NCBI RefSeq assembly: GCF_008369165.1
Contig: NZ_VOBA01000001.1
Coordinates: 682,001-746,000, forward strand
Length of the DNA stretch: 64,000 nt
Reading direction: 5' to 3'
Source: Dietzia sp. ANT_WB102
Lineage (GTDB): Bacteria; Actinomycetota; Actinomycetes; Mycobacteriales; Mycobacteriaceae
The translations under genes were made by a program, and so were the position numbers. The notes beneath the pieces are model-generated. The model worked only from the letters and a program-made list of their open reading frames with translations. It did not search any database and was not told the DNA's origin. Shown in pieces: positions 44,541 through 53,008 of the stretch (positions are counted from its first letter, which is position 1; each line of letters starts with the position of its first letter).

Positions 44541-47500
44541 TCACCCGCACAGAGCGAACGGTTCGATGTCCGGGAAGTATCGGCCCCACTCCTCGCCGGT
44601 GAGCTGCACGCCGCCGGCGCAGGCCTCGCTCTCCACCCGGTCCGGGTCGAGCTGCCACGCCCACATGGCGCCCTCGACACCGACCGCGAGAACGCCACCC
44701 GTGGGGGAGGCGCTGCGGCCCTGGTAGAGCAGTGGATCGGTGGTCGACCCCAGCGCCGCCCACGGCCGGGGCTCGGTGGGGTCTGACACGTCCATCACGA
44801 TGACCTGCCCAGTGCTCGAGGTGAGCATGAGCAGGGAATCGTCCGCAGAGAAGGCGGTCCAGTAGATCTCCCCGGGCGGGGCCGTGAACGATGAGAGTTC
44901 ACGGGGCGCGGAGGCGTCGTCCACGTCCCACAGCCGAATCGTCTTGTCGCCGCCGGACGTGGCCAGCATCGGCGAGCCGTGCGCATACCCGGCTGACGGT
45001 GAGGCCCCGATTCCGGTCGTGAGCCGGTGGGCGACGGTTGGCCGGTCGGGGTCGGTGGTGTCGAGAAGGACTGTCTCTGGCCCCAGCGTCGGGACGACAA
45101 GCTGGCGGGAGTCGGACGAGAATGCGGCCACCACGCACGGGTCCGGCAGTGGCACTTTCACCCGAAGTACGGGGTCTGCGGGGTCGGTGACGTCGATAAG
45201 GCCCAGGTCCGGGCTGGTGTCGCTGCACACTGCGAGGGTCCGCCCGTCGGGGCTGAGCGGGCTCGCCACCACCACGCCGGCGGTCACGGGGAGACTGGCG
45301 ATCGCCCGGGTGGCCGGCCCGTACGGAGCGGTGAACACCTGCACGCCCCCGTCGGCGAGCCCGGCGTAGACGACGCGCCCGTCGGGGGACATCGCCACGG
45401 AGCCGGAGAACCTCGTGCCGTCGTCGGGGATGACGCGGCCGGTCTCGCGTGGAACCGGGCCGGTCGTGTCGACGACGGTGTGGTGCAGCTCCGCGGCGGT
45501 GACGCCGAGGACCCCGGTGGTCCGATCCGCAGCGGAGGCGGTCTGGAAGATCGAGTTGGACTCGGATGCCGCTCCCAGGCGTCCCAGTGGCCAGAGCCGT
45601 ACCAGGCCGTCGACCGAGTAGGTGGCCAAGGTGTGGGAGTCGGTGAACCGGACTCCGGTCGCGACCTGAGAGGTGGGCAGTTCGGTGAGCATCTGTCCGG
45701 CGGAATCGTAGATGCGGACCCGTTCGTCCGATCCGGCGGCGGCGAGTCGCCCCTGCTCGTCGTAGGTCACGTCGTTGATGTACGCGTTCCAGCCGGCCAG
45801 CTCGGGCAGGGCGCGGGCGCCGTCGAGCGCACCGGCCCCGGCACTTACCCCGCCACCGCCACCACCACCGATGCCCAGCTGCCAGCGCCGCACCGTCCGG
45901 CCAGTGGTGCCGGCCGCGACCTGACTGCCGTCGGCGCTGACGGCGAGAGACAGTGGCAGCGCGACCGTCCCGGTGTCAAGGACGGGACCGCGCCGGACCC
46001 GGCCGTCCGCGTCGGCGTCTAGCAGTGTCTTCACGCCGGCGGTGCGGTTCGCGAGAAGCAGGGTCTGGGAGTCGGGTAGCCATGCCAGCGCCTCGACGGG
46101 TTTGGCGAGCTCGGCGCCGGGATCCGGGATGGCGACCCGGGCGCGCTGGTCGGTGACGGAGGGAGCCCCGCCGCGCATGTCCACGGGCCACCGCAGGACC
46201 CGGCCGTCGCCGGTGCCGGCGGCCAGGGTGGTGCCGTCCGGGGAGAAGGCGACGGAGTGAAACGGTCCGGCCCGGTCCTCGAGGGTGGTCAGGAGCGCCG
46301 GGGCCGCGGGTTCGCGCACATCGACCAGGCTGACCCCGCCCTGCCCGGCGACCCCGATTACCGATCCGTCCGGTGACAGGTCTGCGGCGTAGAGCTCGTG
46401 GCGCTCCCCGACGCCGAGGGCGAGAGTGGAGTACGCGGCGGTGTCGCGGGCGCGGAAGAGTCGCAGGACGCCGTCCGAACTGACGGCGGCGACGCCGGCG
46501 TCGTCCGGTAGTGCGACGACCCGTCCGCTGCCGGGCGCGGCCTCGAATCGCAGTGGCACGTCGGCGCGGCTGGTGTTGAGCAGCGCGGACCGCGCCTCGG
46601 TAGTGGGGTGGATCCGGTAGGCCGCCAGCGCCAACGCGCGGCCCAGGCCGGGGTCGCGGGAGGAGACGGTGGTGGACGAGACGGATCCTGAGCGGGACAG
46701 GGCCACGTCGCGAGTGTGGCGTGCGTCGGCGCCGGCCCGCAGCGCGACACCGCTCGCGACCAGGGCCAGTACGGTCACCAGTGCAAGTGACGCCGCCAGT
46801 ATGGTCAGTGTGCGGATGCGGCGCCGGTCTCTCAGCGCCACGGATCGGTGATGGGATTCGGCGGCGTCGAGGAACTGCCGCTCCGATTCCGCCAGGTGCG
46901 CATCGGGCCCGTCCTCGTCGTCGTCCCTCCACGTCAGGTAGTCCGCGGTGGCCGAGGCGGGAGGAAGTGCGGCGTCACTGCGCCCCGACTTCTCCCAGTC
47001 GGCGGCGGCTGCGCGCACCCGCGCTAGTGTCCGGAGTCCCTCCCGGTCTGCGTCGATCCAGTCGACCAGGCGCGGCCAGGAGGAGAACAGGATCTCGTGG
47101 GTGGGGGTCACCGCCTCGCCGGCCACGGTGAGCAGGCCCGCGCGCGCGAAGTGGGTCGCGACGACGAGGAGGTCGTTGGACAGCTCGGCGAGCGGGGCGT
47201 GGCGGCGGACGGGACGGGCGGAACGGACGTCGACCAGCCGGAGGAACAGGACCCGGCACGCGGCTCGGCCGGCCGGATCCAGCTCCAGGTAGACGGCCTC
47301 GGCCGAGGCGCGGACCGCACCCTCCACTCCGCCGGAAGAGTAGTAGTCGTCGACGGTGATGCGGCGTCGGCGGCTGCGCTCCCAGCACACCAGCAGCACG
47401 TGGGACAGGAGTGGCAGGAGGGAGCGTTCGTCGGCATCGAAGTGGGCGGGGGCGACCGTGTCGAGCAGCAGCCGCACCAGGGATGGGTCGACGGTGTATC

Positions 47501-48530
47501 CCAGCGATCGAGCGGGTTCGACGATGATCTCGGCCAACTCGTCGCGGCTGGGCGGACCGATCACCACCGGGTCGTCGAGCGCGTCGCGGAGAACGGGTTC
47601 GGCGAGGGCGGGCTGGAAGAAGTCCGCGCGCAGGGCGAGGACCGTCGGCCGACCGTCGGCAGCGCGGCGGGCCAGCAGGCCGAGGACGTCTGCACGGCGC
47701 CCGGGGCCCACCTCGTCCGTCCAGAGCTCCTCGAGTTGGTCGACGACGAGGTGCCCCGCGCTCCACGCCAGGTCGGAGGACACTTCGGCCGGATGCACGA
47801 TCGCTACGGTCGAGCCCGCCGCGGCCCAGCGCGGAGCGAGACCGGCGGCGAGCAGTGACGATTTGCCGGACCCGGACGCGCCCACCAGGACGAGCGGCCG
47901 ACCGCGGGGCGCCGTGACGCGGACGAGGATCTGCTCAATCTCGGCCGAACGCCCGTGGAACACAGCGGCGTCGCCGCTCAGGTAGGGGCGCAGCCCGACG
48001 TAGGGACTCCCAGTGGCGTCAGGTTGGGGTACTGCCGAGCGGGGGGTCGGACGAGCGTCAGGTGGCTCGGTCGCGGGCTTGGCGGAGCGATCCGCCGGTG
48101 CGACCGTATCGCCGGGGCGGGTCCCGTTCTGGCCGCGCCGGGTGGTGCGGCGGGGGCCGGGGCGCATCCGGACCCGCTCGACTGCTGCCCGCCACTCGTC
48201 CAACTCCCCAGTGGGGCCGTCGCTCCCGGTGTGGCTTCCGGCGAAGTTGTTTCCGCCGGGGCCGTTCCTCTCCGTCTCAAGGAGTCGGAGCATCTCCACG
48301 AGCGTCGACTCGCTCGCGCGGGTGGGTACGTGCTGACCGGAGAACCAGCCCGAGGCAGTCCCCAGGGACAGGGAGGGGACCAACCGGACGACGTCGCGGA
48401 CCGAGAGTCCAGCCTGTACGCGGAGCGCGGTCAGGGCAGCGCCGAGTTCCTCGCGCGTCCTAACCTGAGAGGGGCCTGATGGGCGGGGTGCGGGCTCGTC
48501 CGGGTCGCGGGAAGTGTCCACGGAGATCAT
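44541..48530 (-). CDS. HTH-nSTAND1 NTPase-WD40 repeat protein
   Basis: A 1329-residue multidomain protein. Residues 24-90 form a helix-turn-helix-like domain (REELGAALTALRVQAGLSV); after a Pro-rich linker the nSTAND1 NTPase starts at YVGLRPYLSGDAAVFHGR with Walker A GASGSGKSS (residues 217-225) and Walker B LVVDQLEELW. A transmembrane helix (LTILAASLALVTVLALVASG) follows the NTPase, and the C-terminal half is a WD40 propeller (for example FSPDGTTLAAGTGDGRVLRW). The ATG at 48530 is the start. STAND proteins sense a signal through the repeats and act by oligomerisation; the signal is unknown. It is divergent from a LuxR-type gene. Confidence 0.88.
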   Translation of the reverse strand: MISVDTSRDPDEPAPRPSGPSQVRTREELGAALTALRVQAGLSVRDVVRLVPSLSLGTASGWFSGQHVPTRASESTLVEMLRLLETERNGPGGNNFAGSHTGSDGPTGELDEWRAAVERVRMRPGPRRTTRRGQNGTRPGDTVAPADRSAKPATEPPDARPTPRSAVPQPDATGSPYVGLRPYLSGDAAVFHGRSAEIEQILVRVTAPRGRPLVLVGASGSGKSSLLAAGLAPRWAAAGSTVAIVHPAEVSSDLAWSAGHLVVDQLEELWTDEVGPGRRADVLGLLARRAADGRPTVLALRADFFQPALAEPVLRDALDDPVVIGPPSRDELAEIIVEPARSLGYTVDPSLVRLLLDTVAPAHFDADERSLLPLLSHVLLVCWERSRRRRITVDDYYSSGGVEGAVRASAEAVYLELDPAGRAACRVLFLRLVDVRSARPVRRHAPLAELSNDLLVVATHFARAGLLTVAGEAVTPTHEILFSSWPRLVDWIDADREGLRTLARVRAAAADWEKSGRSDAALPPASATADYLTWRDDDEDGPDAHLAESERQFLDAAESHHRSVALRDRRRIRTLTILAASLALVTVLALVASGVALRAGADARHTRDVALSRSGSVSSTTVSSRDPGLGRALALAAYRIHPTTEARSALLNTSRADVPLRFEAAPGSGRVVALPDDAGVAAVSSDGVLRLFRARDTAAYSTLALGVGERHELYAADLSPDGSVIGVAGQGGVSLVDVREPAAPALLTTLEDRAGPFHSVAFSPDGTTLAAGTGDGRVLRWPVDMRGGAPSVTDQRARVAIPDPGAELAKPVEALAWLPDSQTLLLANRTAGVKTLLDADADGRVRRGPVLDTGTVALPLSLAVSADGSQVAAGTTGRTVRRWQLGIGGGGGGGVSAGAGALDGARALPELAGWNAYINDVTYDEQGRLAAAGSDERVRIYDSAGQMLTELPTSQVATGVRFTDSHTLATYSVDGLVRLWPLGRLGAASESNSIFQTASAADRTTGVLGVTAAELHHTVVDTTGPVPRETGRVIPDDGTRFSGSVAMSPDGRVVYAGLADGGVQVFTAPYGPATRAIASLPVTAGVVVASPLSPDGRTLAVCSDTSPDLGLIDVTDPADPVLRVKVPLPDPCVVAAFSSDSRQLVVPTLGPETVLLDTTDPDRPTVAHRLTTGIGASPSAGYAHGSPMLATSGGDKTIRLWDVDDASAPRELSSFTAPPGEIYWTAFSADDSLLMLTSSTGQVIVMDVSDPTEPRPWAALGSTTDPLLYQGRSASPTGGVLAVGVEGAMWAWQLDPDRVESEACAGGVQLTGEEWGRYFPDIEPFALCG

Positions 48531-48696
48531 CGTACGACGGTCGGGTTGGCGTAAGGACTGAAAAGTCGCAGTGAACACAGGGTTTTCAGGCAAACGTATG
48601 ACGGCCGCGTACGGACTTGTCCGGACATCTCGCAGCGGGCCCACAACGAGGCGGCCAATCCCCAGGATGAAGTGACACTCATCGAACGGAGGACGC

Positions 48697-48969
48697 ATGA
48701 CCGCAACATTCACATCCGGGCCCACGGCTCGACCGGACCGCGTTCGGCCGGACCTCAGCGGCCGGGAGGTGGAGGTTCTCACCGCCTGGCTCGCCTCGGA
48801 CAGTAAACGTGAGGTCACGGAGCGGCTGTTCCTGGCCGACTCCACGGTCAGCACCTATATCCAGCGTGTGCGATCCAAATACGAGGCTGTCGGCCGGCCC
48901 GCGCGCACCAAGGTGCGACTGCTGCTGCGGGCGCTGGAGGACGGCTACGTCCGCCTCGAGGATCTCTGA
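48697..48969 (+). CDS. Orphan LuxR-type HTH protein
   Basis: A 90-residue protein that is only a LuxR/FixJ C-terminal DNA-binding domain (LSGREVEVLTAWLASDSKRE, ERLFLADSTVSTYIQRVRSK), with no receiver or ligand domain. It is divergent from the nSTAND gene and upstream of rpsF. It may regulate the nSTAND gene or itself; a stand-alone HTH could also pair with a partner protein. Confidence 0.85.
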   Translation: MTATFTSGPTARPDRVRPDLSGREVEVLTAWLASDSKREVTERLFLADSTVSTYIQRVRSKYEAVGRPARTKVRLLLRALEDGYVRLEDL

Positions 48970-49074
48970 GGGCACGGTGGGCCCCGCGGCGCCGGCAGGC
49001 CAACCCGTGGTGATTTCGTCTGCCGAGATGGCACGGGGTAGCCTTGAACGGTTGCTGACGCAACGACCCTCCTG

Positions 49075-49091
49075 CCACGGAGACACCGTGG
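49075..49091 (+). promoter_or_regulatory. Hairpin in rpsF leader
   Basis: CCACGG-AGACA-CCGTGG is a perfect 6-bp stem with a 5-base loop, 35 nt upstream of rpsF, followed by CCGAAT. It could be an S6 (or S6:S18) autoregulatory leader; the CCG trinucleotides fit that motif loosely. Confidence 0.4.
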
Positions 49092-49126
49092 CCGAATCTG
49101 TAGTCCACAGGAGGTGATGAGGTCCC

Positions 49127-49414
49127 ATGCGTCAATACGAAGTAATGGTCATCCTCGATCCGAGTCTCGACGAGCGCACCGTGGCGCCGTCGCTGGACAC
49201 GTTCCTTAACGTGATCCGGCAAGAGGGCGGTTCGGTCGACAAGGTCGATGTTTGGGGCAAGCGCCGCTTCGCCTACGAGATCGACAAGCAGGCCGAGGGC
49301 ATCTACGCCGTCGTGCAGATCAAGTCCGAGCCGGACGCTGTCAAGGAGCTGGACCGCCAGCTCGGCCTGAACGAGAACGTTCTCCGCACCAAGGTGCTCC
49401 GCGCCGACAAGTGA
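49127..49414 (+). CDS. rpsF: 30S ribosomal protein S6
   Basis: A 95-residue S6 protein ([18 protein letters not shown]; later [20 protein letters not shown]). A strong AGGAGG site precedes the ATG. It is the first gene of the rpsF-ssb-rplI set; in most actinobacteria rpsR, encoding its assembly partner S18, is in this operon but is missing here. Confidence 0.98.
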   Translation: MRQYEVMVILDPSLDERTVAPSLDTFLNVIRQEGGSVDKVDVWGKRRFAYEIDKQAEGIYAVVQIKSEPDAVKELDRQLGLNENVLRTKVLRADK

Positions 49415-49518
49415 CCCGGAGTGTCTGACCGTCCCGGTAATCTAGGCGCGGTCGGTCGGCTTCGATCACCATCCACCTCAGGCTGAAATACGCCGGCTTC
49501 AACACGGAGGACAAGCGC

Positions 49519-50091
49519 ATGGCACAGGGCGACACCCCCATCACAGTGGTCGGGAACATCGTCGCGGACCCCGAGCTTCGGTTCACACCGTCGGGTGCCG
49601 CGGTGGCGAACTTCCGAATCGCCTCGACGCCACGCCGCTTCAATTCGCAGACCAACCAGTGGGAGGACGGCGAAGGCCTGTTTCTCACCTGCAACGTCTG
49701 GCGGCAGGCGGCGGAGAACGTCGCCGAGTCGCTCCAGAAGGGCATGCGCGTCATCGTCAACGGTCGGCTGCGCCAGCGGTCGTACGAAACCCGTGAGGGT
49801 GAGAAGCGCACTGTCTACGAGGTGGAGGTCGACGACGTCGGCCCGTCGCTCAAGTACGCCACCGCCAAGGTGACCCGCACCAATCGCGAAAGCGGTGGGG
49901 GCGGCGGCCAGCAGGGTGGCGGATTCCAGGGTGGCGGCCAACCGCAGGGCGGTTTCGGTGGCGGTCAGCCGCAGGGCGGGTACGGCGGCGGTCAGGGCCG
50001 TGGTCAGCAGAACGACGACCCGTGGGGTAGTGCCCCGCAGGCCGGCGGTTCCGGTGGCTTCGGTGGCATGGACGACGAGCCCCCGTTCTAG
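49519..50091 (+). CDS. ssb: Single-stranded DNA-binding protein
   Basis: A 190-residue SSB. The OB fold occupies residues 1-115 ([40 protein letters not shown]); a Gly/Gln-rich linker with repeated GGGQPQGG-like units follows; the acidic tip MDDEPPF recruits partner proteins. It lies between rpsF and rplI. Confidence 0.98.
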   Translation: MAQGDTPITVVGNIVADPELRFTPSGAAVANFRIASTPRRFNSQTNQWEDGEGLFLTCNVWRQAAENVAESLQKGMRVIVNGRLRQRSYETREGEKRTVYEVEVDDVGPSLKYATAKVTRTNRESGGGGGQQGGGFQGGGQPQGGFGGGQPQGGYGGGQGRGQQNDDPWGSAPQAGGSGGFGGMDDEPPF

Positions 50092-50206
50092 AGCGAGTCG
50101 ATTTCCCCGGGGCGCAGCGGGCGTCCCACCCCATTAGCATGAGACATGACCTCGCGACGTCTCCGGCCCAGTCGGGACCGTCGGAGGAAAGAAAGGTAGA
50201 CGGATC

Positions 50207-50659
50207 ATGAAGCTGATCCTCACCGCCGACGTCGACAAGCTCGGTGTGCCGGGCGACATCGTCGAGGTCAAGGGCGGATACGGTCGTAACTTCCTGCTCC
50301 CGCGCGGGTTGGCCATCGTGGCCACCCGTGGCGCCGAGCGCCAAGTCGATTCCATCAAGCGGGCCCAGGAGGCCCGTGAGGTGCGCGACTCGGACCACGC
50401 CAACGAGCTCAAGCAGAAGCTCGAGTCGATGGACGACGTCAAGGTCGCGGTCAAGACCTCGGACACGGGCAAGCTGTTTGGCTCGGTCACCGCAGGCGAT
50501 GTCGCCTCGGCGATCAAGGCCGCCGGCGGCCCGACCCTCGACAAGCGGACTATTGAGATGCCCAAGGGGCACATCAAGTCGACGGGCGCCCACAGCGTCG
50601 TCGTCGACCTGGGACACGAGACCACCGCGCGCGTCGCGGTCGAGGTCGTCCCCGCCTGA
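50207..50659 (+). CDS. rplI: 50S ribosomal protein L9
   Basis: A 150-residue L9 ([36 protein letters not shown]), two-domain protein joined by a long helix. An AGGAAAGAAAGG site precedes the ATG. It follows ssb directly after 115 bp that hold no rpsR. A strong palindrome follows the stop. Confidence 0.98.
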   Translation: MKLILTADVDKLGVPGDIVEVKGGYGRNFLLPRGLAIVATRGAERQVDSIKRAQEAREVRDSDHANELKQKLESMDDVKVAVKTSDTGKLFGSVTAGDVASAIKAAGGPTLDKRTIEMPKGHIKSTGAHSVVVDLGHETTARVAVEVVPA

Positions 50660-50669
50660 TACTCCGCGC

Positions 50670-50704
50670 AGGGCCCCGGTCGTCACAGTGACGACCGGGG
50701 CCCT
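50670..50704. terminator. 35-bp near-perfect palindrome after rplI
   Basis: A 16-bp perfect stem (AGGGCCCCGGTCGTCA and its complement) around the 3-base loop CAG lies 10 bp after the rplI stop. No U-tract, but in GC-rich actinobacteria such hairpins serve as terminators. Confidence 0.8.
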
Positions 50705-50710
50705 CGCCGT

Positions 50711-51000
50711 TGTGGACGACCTGTGGATAGATAGTTGTGGAAGCTAGTGGCAGGACAAGTGCCAGATGACTTCCATCCATCTTTCGTTATCTATTGTGTC
50801 GCCGTTTTTGACGTGGTAGGCGACGTTCTCCACCGATGAGACCACCAGAAACAATGACGATGACCTGCGGTTATGGCGCAGTTGGATCAGGCTATCCACC
50901 GGCTATCCACAGTGATACGCCCATCGGCCCTGCGTAACTCACCGTTATCCACAGTTGTCCACAGGTGGCCTCTCGCGAATGTGGATAGACCTGTGGATAA
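50711..51000. promoter_or_regulatory. DnaA-box cluster upstream of dnaB
   Basis: Within the 456-bp gap between rplI and dnaB are seven to eight 9-mers matching or one base off TT(A/G)TCCACA: 50711-50719, 50722-50730 and 50903-50911 (TATCCACA type), 50892-50900, 50945-50953 (TTATCCACA), 50955-50963 (TTGTCCACA), 50980-50988 and 50992-51000 (complement of TTATCCACA). The rest of the gap holds no gene. They may regulate dnaB or titrate DnaA. Confidence 0.75.
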
Positions 51001-51115
51001 GTGAGTGGGTAGCGCGCCGGGCGCGTCGGGGCAGTGACCTACAGTGGAAGGGTCGCTCACCACCTGACAACGGAGGTCGACGACGTGATGAGTACTTCAG
51101 CGGAGAGGAGCGGTC

Positions 51116-52936
51116 GTGGCGCAGGGAGGATTTGACGGTCCCGGCGAACTGCCGCCGCGGGATGAGGGGGGCGGCGCCGAGTTCGGCCGCACGCCGCCTC
51201 AGGACCTCACAGCCGAGCAGTCCGTGCTTGGCGGAATGCTGCTGAGCAAGGACGCGATCGCTGACGTCGTCGAGGAGATCCAGCCGGGCGATTTCTACAA
51301 GCCGGCGCACCAGGCGATCTACGACGTCATCCTCGATCTGTATGCCCGCGGCGAGCCGGCCGACGCCGTCACCGTCGCCGCAGAACTCGACCGCCGCGGG
51401 GACCTCCGGCGCGCGGGCGGTGCCCCCTACCTTCACACGCTCATCTCCACAGTTCCGACGGCGGCCAATGCCGGGTACTACGCGCAGATCGTCGCCGAGA
51501 AGGCGGTCCTGCGTCGCCTGGTCGACGCCGGCACCCGCATCGTGCAGTTCGGCTACTCGGGGTCCGAGGGTGCGGATGTCGCCGAGGTCGTGGATCGCGC
51601 CCAGGCGGAAATCTTCGAGGTCACCGAGCGGCGCACTACCGAGGACTTTGTGATCATCGAGGAGCTGCTGCAGCCCACGATGGACGAGATCGACGCCATC
51701 CACACTGCCGGCGGCCTCGCGCAGGGCGTGCCCACTGGGTTCGCGGACCTGGACGCCGTCACCAACGGGTTGCACGGCGGGCAGATGATCATCATTGCTG
51801 CCCGCCCCGGTGTGGGTAAGGCGCTCGCCCTGGACACTGTCCTGCCCACGCCCGACGGTCAGACCACCATGGGCGAGGTCGCCGTGGGGGATCGCGTGCT
51901 GGGTTCGGACGGGCAGCCCACCGAGGTCGTGGCCGTGACCGAGGTGTGGCAGGACCGACCGTGCTTCACCGTCCGGTTCAACGACGGCACCGAGCTGGTG
52001 GCCGACGCCGAGCACGAGTGGCTCATCGAGATGGGCGGCACTGAGCAGGTCGTCACCACCAAGTCACTCGACACCCTGATGCTGGTCTGCGATTTTGGGA
52101 TCGTCGTCCCCGAGCACGACGAGTCCGGCCGCGCGGCGCGGGTCATCACCGATGTGCGCAGCGCGGCGAGCGTTCCGGTGAAGTGCATCGAGGTGGCCGC
52201 CGCCGATCACCTGTACCTGGCTGGCCCCACCGCGATCCCCACCCACAACTCGACCATCGGCCTGGACATCATGCGGTCCTGCTCGATCAAACACGGAATG
52301 GCCTCGGTCGTATTCTCCCTGGAGATGAGCCGCACCGAGATCGTGATGCGTCTGATGAGCGCCGAGGCTCGCGTGAAGCTCTCCGATATGAAGTCGGGAA
52401 AGATGAGCGACGAGGACTGGACCCGGATGGCCCGGCGAATGGGGGAGATCTCCGAGGCGCCCCTGTTCATCGACGATTCGCCGAACATGACGATGATGGA
52501 GATCCGCGCCAAGGCTCGGCGGCTCAAGCAGAAGCACGACCTGCGATTGATCGTCGTGGACTACCTGCAGCTGATGTCCTCCGGCAAGAAGGTCGAGTCC
52601 CGCCAACAGGAGGTCTCGGAGTTCTCCCGGCAGCTCAAGCTGCTGGCCAAGGAGATCGACGTGCCACTGATCGCCATCTCGCAGTTGAACCGTGGCCCGG
52701 AGCAGCGGACCGACAAGCGGCCCCAGGTGTCCGACCTCCGTGAGTCCGGCTCACTGGAGCAGGACGCCGACATCGTCATGCTGCTGCACCGCCCAGACGC
52801 TTCGGAACGCGACGACCCGCGTGCCGGCGAGGCCGACCTGATCCTCGGAAAGCACCGTGGCGGTCCCACCTCGACCATCACGGTCGCGCACCAGCTGCAC
52901 TACTCGCGGTTCGTGGATATGGCGCGGGGGCTGTAG
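51116..52936 (+). CDS. dnaB: Replicative DNA helicase with intein
   Basis: A 606-residue precursor starting at GTG; splicing would give a 463-residue DnaB. The N-terminal domain (residues 30-135) includes AEQSVLGGMLLSKDAIADVV; the RecA-like motor has Walker A ARPGVGK-S split by the intein (residues 236-378) between Lys and Ser, Walker B LIVVDYLQLM, and the motif AISQLNRGPEQR. It is the replication-fork helicase. Because the intein cuts the P-loop, helicase activity needs splicing. DnaA-box-like sites precede the gene. Confidence 0.97.
   Translation: MAQGGFDGPGELPPRDEGGGAEFGRTPPQDLTAEQSVLGGMLLSKDAIADVVEEIQPGDFYKPAHQAIYDVILDLYARGEPADAVTVAAELDRRGDLRRAGGAPYLHTLISTVPTAANAGYYAQIVAEKAVLRRLVDAGTRIVQFGYSGSEGADVAEVVDRAQAEIFEVTERRTTEDFVIIEELLQPTMDEIDAIHTAGGLAQGVPTGFADLDAVTNGLHGGQMIIIAARPGVGKALALDTVLPTPDGQTTMGEVAVGDRVLGSDGQPTEVVAVTEVWQDRPCFTVRFNDGTELVADAEHEWLIEMGGTEQVVTTKSLDTLMLVCDFGIVVPEHDESGRAARVITDVRSAASVPVKCIEVAAADHLYLAGPTAIPTHNSTIGLDIMRSCSIKHGMASVVFSLEMSRTEIVMRLMSAEARVKLSDMKSGKMSDEDWTRMARRMGEISEAPLFIDDSPNMTMMEIRAKARRLKQKHDLRLIVVDYLQLMSSGKKVESRQQEVSEFSRQLKLLAKEIDVPLIAISQLNRGPEQRTDKRPQVSDLRESGSLEQDADIVMLLHRPDASERDDPRAGEADLILGKHRGGPTSTITVAHQLHYSRFVDMARGL
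51821..52249 (+). other. Class 3 mini-intein in DnaB
   Basis: A 143-residue intein begins with Ala (ALALDTVLPTPDG) instead of Cys/Ser and ends THN before extein Ser+1. It has the class 3 signature: Trp67 (block B, AEHEW), Cys122 (block F, VKCIEV) and Thr141 (block G, PTHN). Length leaves no room for a homing endonuclease. Confidence 0.9.
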
Positions 52937-53008
52937 TTGTTTTGTCGCTATGCGGACTGGATTGACGAATAAGTACTCGAGGCTTACGAGTTCTTTGCCA
53001 GCTGCGCT

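Noticed and set aside
50711-51000. The chromosomal origin oriC itself
   Set aside because: dnaA and dnaN do not flank the boxes, and no AT-rich unwinding stretch is visible; treated as a regulatory or auxiliary DnaA-site cluster.
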